Of a stretch of 64,000 nt of DNA, positions 1-8,340 are shown piece after piece. The notes below the pieces were generated by a model. The model made no database searches, had not been told where the DNA came from, and was given only the letters and a program-made list of their open reading frames with translations. Source of the stretch: Pediococcus inopinatus. Its GTDB lineage: Bacteria; Bacillota; Bacilli; Lactobacillales; Lactobacillaceae. The position numbers and the translations under genes are program-made. Positions within the stretch are counted from its first letter, which is position 1. Every line of letters begins with the position of its first letter. Location of the stretch: contig NZ_CP019981.1 in NCBI RefSeq assembly GCF_002982135.1, positions 1 to 64,000 of the forward strand, written 5' to 3'.

Positions 1-186
1 ATTCCACACTGTCCCGGTTGCACTTTTACGATGGTAGGCCGTTTTGCTGATTTTCCGGCTGGCAACTTGTTTATAAGTTGAACTGGCTTGAACGTTTATG
101 CTTGGGCCAATGGTTGAAACGAGGCCGATTTCTGCCATGCTGATTGAAGCTAACATGGTAATGATCATTTTGGTGATTTTGTTCAT
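1..186 (-). CDS. Secreted protein, 5' part only
   Basis: Partial gene running off the left edge; only its N-terminal 62 codons are present. The ATG at 184-186 follows a strong GGGGGAG ribosome site at about 192-198. The first ~36 residues form a lysine-containing hydrophobic signal peptide (begins MNKITKMIITML, probable cleavage after VQA). The mature start contains YHRKSATGTVWN, which resembles the x-(I/V)-W-x-N unit repeated in the lysozyme pseudogene at 490-1872, so this may be another cell-surface protein with the same wall-binding repeats. Function beyond export is not determinable from this fragment. Confidence 0.7.
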   Translation of the reverse strand, partial: MNKITKMIITMLASISMAEIGLVSTIGPSINVQASSTYKQVASRKISKTAYHRKSATGTVWN

Positions 187-189
187 AAT

Positions 190-489
190 GGCTCCCCCTG
201 ATAAATAGACGCGATCTCTAAATGATACCATTTTTACACCTTGGAGGATAGAAAAATTTAGTTATATATTTAATCTTGTGATAAGATATTCGTGAATCCA
301 TCAATTTTAACATTCATTTAAAGGCAGGTTACTATCATGACGTTTAAGGGACGCTTTCGAATGTTATGAACTGCAAAACTTAATTAAATTAATTACAAAA
401 AGGCTTCCCAGTAATATACTTGTTGGGGAGCTTTGATGTAAACCCGAAAGCGTTTGCTACATATGAGCTTGTTAGAAGGAAGTTACAAA
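190..489. other. Intergenic region, divergent promoters presumed
   Basis: About 300 bases between the partial secreted protein (minus strand) and the lysozyme pseudogene (plus strand). It is AT-rich. A cre-like CGAAAGCGTTTGCT lies near 446 and an imperfect inverted repeat (AAAGGCTTCCC with GGGGAGCTTT) at about 398-435. I see no credible gene here. Confidence 0.4.
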
Positions 490-1872
490 ATGGATTTACA
501 TATGCATCATGGATTAGATCGGTTTCGTTATTTAAGGCTTGTAGTAATTGCGGTTAGTCTCTTAATATTTACGGGATTTTTCACGCAATATGCGCAAGCG
601 GCCACAAATAGTCAGATTCCGGATTTATCTGAATGGCAGGGAAACTTACGGCTGCTCAGGTGAAAAATCTGCGAAGGTTGAACCGTTTATTATCTTGCGT
701 GTTCAGTAAGGTAGCGATTATAAGGATAAGTATTTGCCCAAAACGCCGCGTTGTGTAAGGAGTACGGGTTAAATACGGGGTTTATTCATACAGTCAGTAC
801 ATAATACCGCCGATGCCAAACAAGAAGCTAAAGATTTATATACGCGCGCGCCTAACGCTAGCTTCTATGTGAATGATTATGAAGAGCAAACCGTGACGAG
901 TGGCACCACAAACTCGGCGACTAAAGCTTGGTATACGGAATTAAATAGCTTAACTACAAATCGAATTTGTTTTATTCATACAGTAGCTTTGCGCAAACCT
1001 ATGCGGCAACGGCCATGACAAGTTATGATGGCTTTTGGCTAGCAAGTTATACTTCTGCTGAACCAACCGGAATTTCGCATGTACTCTGGCAATACACGGA
1101 TGATTGGTATAGTTCACCAATCGCCGAATATGTGGATGCTAGTTTGCGTGCCTCTGGAAAAGCTACTTCTTGGTTCTTATCAACTGCATCAACAGCTGGT
1201 AAAGCAATTAGTTATAAGAAATATGTGTCCGAAAATACGGCCAAATCTAGTTACACGATTTGGGGGAACTTAACGTTTACTAAGAAGCTTGGTAAGACTG
1301 CTCAAAAAGCTGCTAAAACTTATTATGCAAAATATGAGTATAAGCACAGCAACGGGAGCACCTATCTGTCACTTTATGACAAAAATGGTAAATGGGTTGG
1401 TTATGTAAATGCTAATTCTATGACCGTGATGACAGGGCATGCTTATAAACATACAGCGACCATCTATAAAACGGGTTATTCGGTTTGGAATAATTTCTTG
1501 TGGGCTAAAGTTAAACATTACACAAAAAATTATTTGAACAAAGCGTATACCATTAAATATCAATATTACCGCGGTAACGGACAGGCGTACTATTCTTTGT
1601 ATAAGGGAAACACGTGGTTTGGCTATGTCAATGCGAAGGCAACGTGGAAAGCCATCGGGACGAAGAAGACGGTTAAAATTGCTAAGAAAAACCAAACAAT
1701 TTGGAGTAATCTCTCGTTTACAAAGAAATATGGGAGTACGAACAGTTACTATGGCAAAACGTACACAGTGAAATATTATTATAATCATCCAAATGGCAAT
1801 ACTTACTATTCTTTATATAGTGGAAATACCTGGATTGGTTATGTTAATAAGAATATGGTCACGGTCAATTAG
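490..1872 (+). pseudogene. GH25 muramidase (lysozyme) with three wall-binding repeats, frameshifted
   Basis: The start at 490 follows AAGGAAG and encodes a signal peptide ending AQAA, then IPDLSEWQG, the GH25 opening motif. Reading frame is lost near 648 (apparent loss of one A), changes again near 677, 741 and 790, and returns to the first frame near 966. In-frame stops occur at the VQ-stop and TG-stop points. Conceptual repair gives typical GH25 text: AAQVKNL, VEPFIILRVQ, AALCKEYGL, TADAKQEAKDLY, SFYVNDYEEQ, then GFWLASYTS and VLWQYTDDW. The C-terminus carries three about 75-residue repeats with IWGNL/VWNNF/IWSNL, KxYYxKYxY and W(V/I)GYVN, probably cell-wall-binding modules. Intact homologues would cleave peptidoglycan outside the cell. 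The number of lesions argues for real decay rather than one sequencing error. Confidence 0.85.
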
Positions 1873-1886
1873 GAGAGGCAAATCTG

Positions 1887-2572
1887 ATGAAAAAAATACT
1901 TTTAGCAAGTTGTAGTTTAATGTTTGGAATTGCTGTTTTGAGTCTTGGGGTGCCACAAATTCACAAAACATGGCCACCGTTCATGCGGTGACAACGCCTG
2001 CCAGTAATGGTTTGACAGCGCCTGAAAAGGTTGACGGGACCAATACTGAAGTGAAGTCTGTAACTGGTAATAGTACCAGCGGCAAAGTTGTTTACACAAA
2101 TGGATTAAGCACCGCAACGACGGCTACTTATAAACAAAATAAATATCAAAATAGTAGTCAAGCCACTACCAGTTTTGCCAATTACCAAAACGTCACAGAA
2201 ACGAATGGTCCTAAAATCACCCTTTCGGATGGCACTAAAGCGGTCAGACAAGGCGTCATGGGGCATGTTTATATTCAGTGGCAGAAGAATGGCTGGAATG
2301 TGACCGCCGTGGCAGATACCGATCAGCTAACAACCACTTCGGTAAGCAGCACTAATAAGGCCGCAACCGCGGTAGCCAATAAGGTTCAAAAAACGTTGAA
2401 GGCGACCCAAGTCACGACCCAAGATGTCACAAAGGGAAATGTCGTGGTGTATAGTTCTAGCCAACAAAAACCTGTGAATAGCATTAGCTGGCAACAAGGT
2501 AAAAAAGTCGCGCGGGTTACAGGTGCGAACGTGACGACGACAGCTAAGATCGCTAAGGATACGTTGAAATAA
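1887..2572 (+). pseudogene. Secreted threonine/serine-rich protein, frameshifted in signal peptide
   Basis: An ATG at 1887 starts a normal signal peptide (MKKILLASCSLMFGIAVLS) that runs out of frame after GVPQ. The remaining ~200 codons, from about 1967, are open in another frame (ATVHAVTTPASNG onward). Adding one A in the CAA-ATTCAC stretch near 1958 would join them as VPQNSQNMATVHA, a plausible signal-peptidase site. The mature part is rich in Thr, Ser, Lys and Val without a family I recognise. It lies 14 bases after the lysozyme pseudogene, so the two were probably co-transcribed surface or secreted proteins. Function unknown. Internal starts would give a non-exported product. Confidence 0.7.
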
Positions 2573-2593
2573 AAAATTGAATATTGCTATTTT

Positions 2594-2627
2594 AAAACCC
2601 CAACCATTAACTTGGCTGAGGTTTTTG
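2594..2627. terminator. Bidirectional rho-independent terminator
   Basis: Imperfect stem AACCCCAACC / GGCTGAGGTT with an 8-base loop, A-rich on the left and T5 on the right, between two convergent genes. Confidence 0.7.
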
Positions 2628-3062
2628 TTATCGGTTCAATTTTTTGTTGGCAATTGCTTCGGTTAGGGTTTTGGAAAAATTCAAGTTCAATTTTTTCCCT
2701 AGTTTATCAGCCCATTTTGGAATCGTTAAAGTTTTCTTGATTGGTTGATCGGAACCAATGTAGCCATTTAAATCAACCATAACCATCGACACAAAGGATA
2801 AGTCCTGGTCATAGTTAAGTTCGCTGGGGTAAGGATTGTTTCTTTTTAAAGAGAGTGTTTGGATATCAGATGGTTTTGGTAAGTCGTGATTGTTTTCAAT
2901 ATAGTCGGCAACGGTAATGCCAAGCCAATCGGAAGCCATCGCCATTGCATCGGAAATATTTAAACCTTGAGTAGCCGAGTTAGTGAAGTCTGGAAGGGTA
3001 ACGAAAAACGGGACTTTTTCTGACTTGTCATAATAAAAAAGTGCTGGGTAGCTGACTAACAT
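2628..3062 (-). CDS. hicB: HicB-family antitoxin, orphan
   Basis: A 144-residue HicB-type protein: an N-terminal degenerate RNase-H-like fold (YPALFYYDKSEKVPFFVTLPDF, then ISDAMAMASDWLG) and a C-terminal ribbon-helix-helix-like part (KKTLTIPKWADKLGKKLNLNFSKTLTEAI). HicB normally neutralises the HicA mRNA interferase and represses its own operon. The RBS GGAGGAA precedes ATG 3062. Only the last dozen codons of a hicA gene survive upstream (3101-3139), so this antitoxin has lost its partner. A complete hicAB pair of a different sequence is present at 52.9-53.5 kb. Confidence 0.85.
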   Translation of the reverse strand: MLVSYPALFYYDKSEKVPFFVTLPDFTNSATQGLNISDAMAMASDWLGITVADYIENNHDLPKPSDIQTLSLKRNNPYPSELNYDQDLSFVSMVMVDLNGYIGSDQPIKKTLTIPKWADKLGKKLNLNFSKTLTEAIANKKLNR

Positions 3063-3100
3063 AAGAGATTCCTCCTTGAATGGATGGTAAAAACGGTGAA

Positions 3101-3139
3101 CTATTTCAAACCGGCTTCTTTCTTGATGGCACGTTCAAG
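3101..3139 (-). pseudogene. hicA toxin remnant (C-terminal codons)
   Basis: Reading the minus strand into the TAG at 3101-3103 gives TLERAIKKEAGLK, which matches the usual end of HicA proteins (GTLRxILKQAG-type). The frame closes immediately upstream, where the RpiR gene's stop lies. The toxin was therefore deleted down to about 13 codons, leaving its hicB downstream. Confidence 0.6.
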
Positions 3140-3141
3140 CG

Positions 3142-3963
3142 TCAATCAATCGACTTATTAATAATTGACCGTAGAACACGCTCACGCATTTTCAATGAAT
3201 TGATATGGTAGGTAATTGTGTAGCCCGTAATCAAAAGATCGCAAACGCAGAGCTGAGAAATTTTGCCAGATAAGGAGCCACCATTCATTAAGAGTTCTTC
3301 CACCGCTGTCTGTAAAACGACGTCGCCTTGTTTAGCGATTGGTGACAGCAAATGATTCGTCACGATAATTAATTTTGCGCCGTTTTGTTTGGCAATTTTG
3401 CAGGAATCGAAAATATCTTTGGTATTTCCAGACAAACTGAACGCAATGATGAGATCTTTGTCACTCATTAAAGCCGCGTTTTGCGCTTGGTAATGGGGAT
3501 CGGTGATGGCTTCTGCTTGAATGCCTTCGCGCAGAAAACGAGAAGCCATATCTTCAGCTGTGACGCCACTTGAGCCGACCCCAAAAATAAAGATTCGTTG
3601 AGCTGCATGAATGAGGTCAATCCCAGTATTCAAGTCTTTGGGATTTACCAATGCTGCAGTTGAGCGGATGGCATCCATTAGTCGGTTGCTGACCAGATCC
3701 ACGTAGGAATCAGGAGGCTCTTTGGCGGAGTCTTGTTTATAAGCAACTTTTGCAATGGCAATTTTTAAATCAGAAAAGCCTTGATAGTTTAATTTTTGGC
3801 AGAAACGAACAATGGTTGCGTCGCCCACACCGGTTGATTTTTTCACGTCAGTTAAGGTTTGGTTGATCAGTTTATCGCCAGAACCGAGCACATAGTCGGC
3901 AACTTTTTTCTCGGATTTAGTTAAATCATCGTAGCGTAATTTAATTGTTTCTACATATGTCAT
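3142..3963 (-). CDS. RpiR/MurR-family transcriptional regulator
   Basis: 273 residues. The N-terminal helix-turn-helix spans about residues 12-70 (TKSEKKVADYVL, GVGDATIVRFCQKL). The C-terminal SIS sugar-phosphate-binding domain spans about 105-245 (FGVGSSGVTAEDMASRF, IAFSLSGNTKDI). This family senses phosphosugars. It is divergent from nanE across a 155-base spacer, which suggests control of amino-sugar (ManNAc-6-P/GlcNAc-6-P) use. GGAGGAAAA precedes ATG 3963. Regulation of nanE is inferred from position only. Confidence 0.88.
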   Translation of the reverse strand: MTYVETIKLRYDDLTKSEKKVADYVLGSGDKLINQTLTDVKKSTGVGDATIVRFCQKLNYQGFSDLKIAIAKVAYKQDSAKEPPDSYVDLVSNRLMDAIRSTAALVNPKDLNTGIDLIHAAQRIFIFGVGSSGVTAEDMASRFLREGIQAEAITDPHYQAQNAALMSDKDLIIAFSLSGNTKDIFDSCKIAKQNGAKLIIVTNHLLSPIAKQGDVVLQTAVEELLMNGGSLSGKISQLCVCDLLITGYTITYHINSLKMRERVLRSIINKSID

Positions 3964-4041
3964 GTGGAATTTTCCTCCAGTTTCTCTTACTAAACATTTT
4001 ACACTCCAAACCGAAAAAAATAAATGAATTTAATGTATCCG

Positions 4042-4070
4042 TTTACAATAACTAAATAACGTGGTATTCT
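4042..4070 (+). promoter_or_regulatory. Sigma-A-type promoter of nanE
   Basis: TTTACA at 4042-4047, 17-base spacer, TATTCT at 4065-4070. A small inverted repeat TGGA-N7-TCCA (4078-4092) follows and could be a regulator site. Confidence 0.5.
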
Positions 4071-4118
4071 TTATTTATGGAGTAAATATCCAACAATAAT
4101 ATATTTTGGAGGAAAATT

Positions 4119-4808
4119 ATGAACAAACAAGAATTTATCAATCAAGTCAAAGGAAATCTTATTGTATCTTGCCAGGCACTCACAAACGAACCCATGTATA
4201 CAGAACAAGGTGGCGTGATGCCGTTGTTCGCCAAGGCTGCTGAGCAAGCGGGAGCTAAAGGAATTCGTGCTAATTCAGTACGTGACATCAAACAAATTCA
4301 AGCCGTGACGGATTTACCAATTATTGGGATCATCAAACGCGATTATCTTCCAGAAAAACCGTTTATTACGGCAACAGAAAAAGAGGTAGATGAACTGGTT
4401 GCGACAGGGGTGGCCGTCATTGCGTTTGATTGCACAGATCGGCCTCGTCATGATGGTTTGACGGTACCCGAGTTTATTCATCAGATGAAGGCTAAGTATC
4501 CCGACCAACTCTTCATGGCAGATACTTCGACGTTTGAAGAGGGCGAAGTTGCCTATAAGGCTGGAGTGGATTTTGTGGGGACGACGTTAAGCGGCTATAC
4601 GGAAGAGAGCCAGAAGCTATCGGGACCAGATTTTGTTTTAATTAAAAAGTTAGTTCAGGCTGGCATTCCGACGATTGCGGAAGGTAGAATCTATGAACCG
4701 GGGATGGCGAAAGAAGCTCTAAAGATTGGTGCAATGAGTGTCGTAGTTGGTGGTGCAATTACACGGCCAAAGGAAATTGCAGAACGGTTTGTGGCGGCGA
4801 TTAAATAG
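4119..4808 (+). CDS. nanE: N-acetylmannosamine-6-phosphate 2-epimerase
   Basis: 229 residues, a full-length NanE TIM barrel converting ManNAc-6-P to GlcNAc-6-P in the cytoplasm. Diagnostic stretches are [11 protein letters not shown] at the N-terminus, GIIKRDY (family catalytic Lys), [12 protein letters not shown], and [19 protein letters not shown] followed by VVGGAITRP (catalytic Glu and phosphate site). GGAGGAAAATT sets the start. No nanA lyase, nanK kinase or sialic acid transporter is adjacent, so here it probably serves salvage of ManNAc-6-P delivered by a PTS elsewhere. Confidence 0.93.
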   Translation: MNKQEFINQVKGNLIVSCQALTNEPMYTEQGGVMPLFAKAAEQAGAKGIRANSVRDIKQIQAVTDLPIIGIIKRDYLPEKPFITATEKEVDELVATGVAVIAFDCTDRPRHDGLTVPEFIHQMKAKYPDQLFMADTSTFEEGEVAYKAGVDFVGTTLSGYTEESQKLSGPDFVLIKKLVQAGIPTIAEGRIYEPGMAKEALKIGAMSVVVGGAITRPKEIAERFVAAIK

Positions 4809-4913
4809 TTAAAAGGAGTGGTCAAATTCCTTGAGTTACGGGCAGAAACTCTCTAAGCTAAAGGTATAGTCGATGTTTCAACTAAGCCTGGAAAACTGAA
4901 AGGAGCCACTTTT

Positions 4914-5438
4914 ATGAGTGAGCATCAATTTCCCAAGACCCAAGCACATTTGAATCAATTAATTGCTGATCTAAGTCAGCTACAAGTTAACGTTCAACAG
5001 GTCCACTGGTATATGCGCGGACCGGAATTCTTCAAGTTGCACCCAAAAATGGATGATTTTAATGAAGAGTTTGCGGAACAATTGGATGAAGTTGCAGAAC
5101 GGTTAATTGCCCTCGGTGGCAAACCGTTTGCGACAACGCATGAGTTTATTGAACACACAAAGTTACCAGATAAAGTGATTGAATTCGGTGAGTTCCCGTT
5201 ACCAGAACTCATGAAACATTTGGATCACGATTTTAGATACTTGCGAGATCAATACCAACAGGGAATTGAGATCACGGATGATGAACAAGATTTACCAACC
5301 CAAGATATGCTGAATGGCTTTAAAGCCGAGATGGATAAACTGATTTGGATGGTCAGTGCCTACTTGGACAAAGGACCAACTGAAGAAGATAAAAAAATTG
5401 GCTTCAAGAGTCCAGATGGGCCACCAGTTCCGGAATAA
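4914..5438 (+). CDS. dps: Dps-family ferritin-like DNA-protection protein
   Basis: 174 residues. The Dps ferroxidase residues are visible: VNVQQVHWYMRG (His, Trp) near residue 25-35 and FKLHPKMDDFNEEFAEQLDEVAERLIALGG (Asp and Glu ligands) near 40-70. Such proteins form 12-mers that oxidise Fe(II) with H2O2 and store iron, limiting oxidative damage. AAAGGAG precedes ATG 4914. It stands alone with its own terminator. The acidic, proline-containing C-terminal tail (TEEDKKIG onward) has no obvious DNA-binding Lys-rich extension. Confidence 0.9.
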   Translation: MSEHQFPKTQAHLNQLIADLSQLQVNVQQVHWYMRGPEFFKLHPKMDDFNEEFAEQLDEVAERLIALGGKPFATTHEFIEHTKLPDKVIEFGEFPLPELMKHLDHDFRYLRDQYQQGIEITDDEQDLPTQDMLNGFKAEMDKLIWMVSAYLDKGPTEEDKKIGFKSPDGPPVPE

Positions 5439-5455
5439 ATTAAGTAATGCGACCT

Positions 5456-5495
5456 AAAAACGCTGTGACTATTTAAAGTTACAGCGCTTTTTTTG
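5456..5495 (+). terminator. Rho-independent terminator after dps
   Basis: Stem CGCTGTGACT / AGTTACAGCG with a 6-base loop, followed by a T8 run. Confidence 0.85.
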
Positions 5496-5555
5496 CGGTT
5501 TGTATTTATGGTTTGGAACGCTAAATTTAAATTATTACCGTTCAGAAACATAATT

Positions 5556-6326
5556 TTAATGGAATCGCATACCGCCATCGACTTGTAGTGACTGACCCGT
5601 CACATAACCAGCAGCGTCAGAGGCAAACCAGGCGACAACCTCAGCTATATCAGCAGGTGTCGCTTCACGACCAATCGCAATTTCGCTTAAACAATTAGCT
5701 TGTTGTTGGGCAACGGTCTCATGTTTGAGACTGGCGGTTTTTTTATCAATTGCGTCGCGCATTTTAGTCCGCACGATGCCCGGATTATAAGCATTCACGG
5801 TAATTTTATCTTCAGCCAGCTCCTTAGCAGCGGATTGTGTTAATCCACGGATTCCAAATTTTGAAGCAGAATAAGCACTTTGTAATGCAGATGCTTCGTA
5901 GCCAGCAAGGGATGCAGCATTGATAATGCGGCCACCATGGCCCTGGTTTTTAAATTGTGTGGCAGCAGCTTGAATTCCCCAATAAGTTCCTTTGAGATTA
6001 ACATCTAATAAACGTTCGACGTCATTTGGATCAGAGTCGATAAACGAATCAATAAATGCAATGCCGGCGTTGTTAACATATACAGCCAGCTCGCCTAAGT
6101 CCGCAACTGCATCAGTAACTAATTGAAAAACTTGTTTACGATTGGCGACATCTACTAAGTATGCTTTGGCAGAATAACCAGCGGCTTGTAAATCCTGGGA
6201 AACTTTGGTGGCGGTACTTTGATTGATATCAGCAACAGCGATCGCATAACCGGCTTTAGCTAAGCGATGAGCGATACCCTCGCCGATACCTTGACCGGCG
6301 CCTGTAATAATAGCTAATTTACTCAT
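5556..6326 (-). CDS. butA: (S)-acetoin-forming diacetyl reductase / acetoin reductase (SDR)
   Basis: 256-residue short-chain dehydrogenase/reductase: TGAGQGIG nucleotide-binding motif (about residues 8-15), NNAG near 87, Ser near 140 with YSASKFG (Tyr-Lys catalytic pair) near 153, and a C-terminal VTGQSLQVDGGM. The sequence fits the BudC/ButA group, which reduces diacetyl to acetoin and acetoin to 2,3-butanediol with NADH in the cytoplasm. AGAGGAAAAAAT precedes ATG 6326. It is directly downstream of a T-box leader (6352-6660), an unusual control element for this enzyme. Exact stereospecificity is not readable from sequence. Confidence 0.88.
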   Translation of the reverse strand: MSKLAIITGAGQGIGEGIAHRLAKAGYAIAVADINQSTATKVSQDLQAAGYSAKAYLVDVANRKQVFQLVTDAVADLGELAVYVNNAGIAFIDSFIDSDPNDVERLLDVNLKGTYWGIQAAATQFKNQGHGGRIINAASLAGYEASALQSAYSASKFGIRGLTQSAAKELAEDKITVNAYNPGIVRTKMRDAIDKKTASLKHETVAQQQANCLSEIAIGREATPADIAEVVAWFASDAAGYVTGQSLQVDGGMRFH

Positions 6327-6351
6327 ATTTTTTCCTCTTTTCTCTAATTTA

Positions 6352-6660
6352 AAAATAAAAAAGCAGTCTCGTCCTTAATCTTTTAATAGATTAAGGACGA
6401 AACTGCTTTTCGCGTTACCACCTTATTTTAAATAACTTTCACAAGTTATTCCTCTTCAAGTACTACATAACTTTGAATACTCTAGCGTGCTATCGGGCGC
6501 GTCCGCTGTCACCTAACTAATTAGCTTAGTGACAGAAAACAAAAACATTAATAGACCATCTTCAATTATTAGTTCTTACTGTCTTGCACCAAAATGGCAG
6601 TTCTCTGTGAAGTGATAATAATTTACTCATCCATTTGTTTACTTAACTATTAAGTTAATA
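6352..6660 (-). promoter_or_regulatory. T-box riboswitch, methionine specifier, upstream of butA
   Basis: Read on the minus strand: Stem I with AGTAA (6623-6627) opposite GAA (6561-6563), flanked by pairing TTATTA/TAATAA. After GAA and one base comes ATG (6557-6559) followed by G, the specifier position, so it reads methionine. A CTGTCAC/GTGACAG stem follows, then the T-box AAGGTGGTAACGCG (6411-6425), whose UGGU matches an ACCA acceptor end (discriminator A, as in tRNA-Met). Last is a 20-bp terminator stem at 6361-6408 with a T-rich tail. Low charged tRNA-Met should permit readthrough into butA. Confidence 0.88.
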
Positions 6661-6666
6661 CAGCAT

Positions 6667-6695
6667 ATTATTATACGGAATAATGTGTATGTCAA
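6667..6695 (-). promoter_or_regulatory. Promoter of the T-box/butA transcript
   Basis: TTGACA at 6695-6690 on the minus strand. The -10 is either AATAAT at 6672-6667 (17-base spacer) or TATAAT at 6675-6670 (14-base spacer). Confidence 0.6.
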
Positions 6696-6743
6696 GCTTC
6701 AAATTAAAACTTGATTAGTAATGTATTTGAATTATCTAATTAG

Positions 6744-6758
6744 ATGACGAATCGTCAT
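6744..6758. promoter_or_regulatory. Perfect inverted repeat, candidate operator
   Basis: ATGACGA-A-TCGTCAT, 7-bp arms around one base, between the divergent butA leader and the TSUP gene. Binding protein unknown. Confidence 0.45.
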
Positions 6759-6874
6759 AACATGACTGAATATGATGACTGGAAGGTAATTGATACGCTT
6801 TAACTAACGACTATTGACCAGGCCATACTGTTCATTCATACTGAATGCAATAACGTGTTCAAAGGAGATTTATC

Positions 6875-7522
6875 ATGGCAACTTGGTTATTAATTTTTTT
6901 TCCGGCCATTTTGCCAATTGCACCAGCGGCTGGGATTGCTGGGTTAAGTATGTTGGCAAGCATGGTTGGGCTGACCTACAGATATCGGCACGAATTTAAG
7001 TTTAAACGGGTTATTCCGCCATTTATTATTTACGCGGCGGTGGCTACCTGGTCGGTGCATCTTAGTAGTGTGTTGGACACAAATGTAATGCGGATGATGT
7101 TAGGTGGCTTATTGATAGCTTTATATTTGTACTTTACGCTGGTAAAAAATTCAGATTCACGGCAGTTTCCTTGGTACGTTGCAATTGGCTTTATGATTAT
7201 TTCCGGATTTTTCAATGGCTTACTTGGCATTGGTGGCCCGCTGATGGCACTTTACTTCCTGTCATTGTCCAAGTCGATTCCGGAATATACGGCTAACATC
7301 CAAGGATTCTTTCTGATTGATGCTTTCTACATTAATAGCGTGCGAGTTGCCAATGGCATCTTGGTCCCGCATGATGTGCCATACATATTAGTGGGGATGG
7401 TTGCTGCTGGAATTGGAACCATCATTGCGGCCAGAATTGCGAACAAACTTGATGATCAAACGTTTAGAAAGTGGATTTACCGCTTTATTGGGCTTAGTGG
7501 GATTTATTATTTGTTTTTTTAA
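6875..7522 (+). CDS. TSUP (TauE/SafE) family membrane permease
   Basis: 215 residues, almost entirely hydrophobic with about seven membrane segments. The hallmark glycine motif GFFNGLLGIGGPLMALYFL occurs after mid-protein, typical of TauE/SafE/YfcA proteins that export sulfite, sulfoacetate or other organosulfur anions. The start at 6875 follows AAAGGAG. It is shorter than most family members (about 250), chiefly at the N-terminus. Substrate is not predictable. Its divergent partner is under a methionine T-box, which hints at, but does not show, a sulfur connection. Confidence 0.8.
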   Translation: MATWLLIFFPAILPIAPAAGIAGLSMLASMVGLTYRYRHEFKFKRVIPPFIIYAAVATWSVHLSSVLDTNVMRMMLGGLLIALYLYFTLVKNSDSRQFPWYVAIGFMIISGFFNGLLGIGGPLMALYFLSLSKSIPEYTANIQGFFLIDAFYINSVRVANGILVPHDVPYILVGMVAAGIGTIIAARIANKLDDQTFRKWIYRFIGLSGIYYLFF

Positions 7523-7540
7523 CGTGTGTAAAGTTGATTT

Positions 7541-7576
7541 TAAACGTCGTACCGTTTGAGGGTACGACGTTTTTTG
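7541..7576 (+). terminator. Rho-independent terminator after TSUP gene
   Basis: Perfect AACGTCGTACC / GGTACGACGTT stem with an 8-base loop and T tail. Confidence 0.88.
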
Positions 7577-7746
7577 TCTTTCTGAACGGTTCAAAATTAA
7601 AACATTAATTGATGGACTTTTAGTGTATTTATATTTGAAAAGAAATTTAAAGTAGAAGGGATAATCTTAGTGGTCAATTCACTTATTTAACGAATATGTT
7701 TCGTAAATGGTACAATGAAACAAAATCGTTAAAAAAGAGGATAAGA

Positions 7747-8340
7747 ATGCAAATAAATGAAAAAATACTTACCTTCATGGAAGGAAATAACGGGTATATA
7801 ACCAACGAAGATGCGATAAAAATTGGTGTTAATAAGTTTTATTTATCGAAGCTAACTAAAGATGGAGTTATTGAACGAATGGGACCTGGAATCTATGGCG
7901 ATCCTAATTTATTTGAAGACGAAATGTTTAATTTACAATATCGTTTTAAAAAAGGGATTTTTTCATACAATACTGCGCTTTTTATACATGGAATGACTGA
8001 TAGAACGCCACGCAGATTCGATATGACTTTTCCGCGACCATACAATACTGCAGCGTTGGTTAAGGAAGAAGTTAGGGCTTATACCCAGAAGAAAGAGTTA
8101 TATGATTTGGGGATTACAACTGGTATTACACCAAATGGAAATATGGTGAAAGTATATAACAGAGAAAAAACACTTTGCGATTTAGTCCGAGGGAAAAATC
8201 GCAAAGATGCTGAACTCATTTCACAGGCGATGAACGAATATGTGCGAACAAGTAGTAAAAATATTACGAAGCTTATGAAATATGCCGAGATAATGCGTGT
8301 CTCAAAGGTTATTAGGAATTATATGGAGGTTTTGTTATAA
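7747..8340 (+). CDS. abiEi: AbiEi-family antitoxin (type IV toxin-antitoxin)
   Basis: 197 residues from ATG 7747, which is preceded by AGAGGATAAGA; an upstream in-frame ATG at 7696 lacks a ribosome site. The N-terminal winged helix spans about residues 1-55 (ITNEDAIKIGVNKFYLSKLTKDGVIERMGPGIYGDP). The AbiEi C-terminal region includes FSYNTALFIHGMTDRTPRRFDMTFPRPYN and VYNREKTLCDLVRGKNRKDAELISQAM. AbiEi represses the operon and counteracts the AbiEii nucleotidyltransferase, giving abortive phage infection and plasmid maintenance. It forms an operon with the next gene and opens the defence island. Lower-GC codon use than the flanking TSUP gene is consistent with transfer. Confidence 0.88.
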   Translation: MQINEKILTFMEGNNGYITNEDAIKIGVNKFYLSKLTKDGVIERMGPGIYGDPNLFEDEMFNLQYRFKKGIFSYNTALFIHGMTDRTPRRFDMTFPRPYNTAALVKEEVRAYTQKKELYDLGITTGITPNGNMVKVYNREKTLCDLVRGKNRKDAELISQAMNEYVRTSSKNITKLMKYAEIMRVSKVIRNYMEVLL

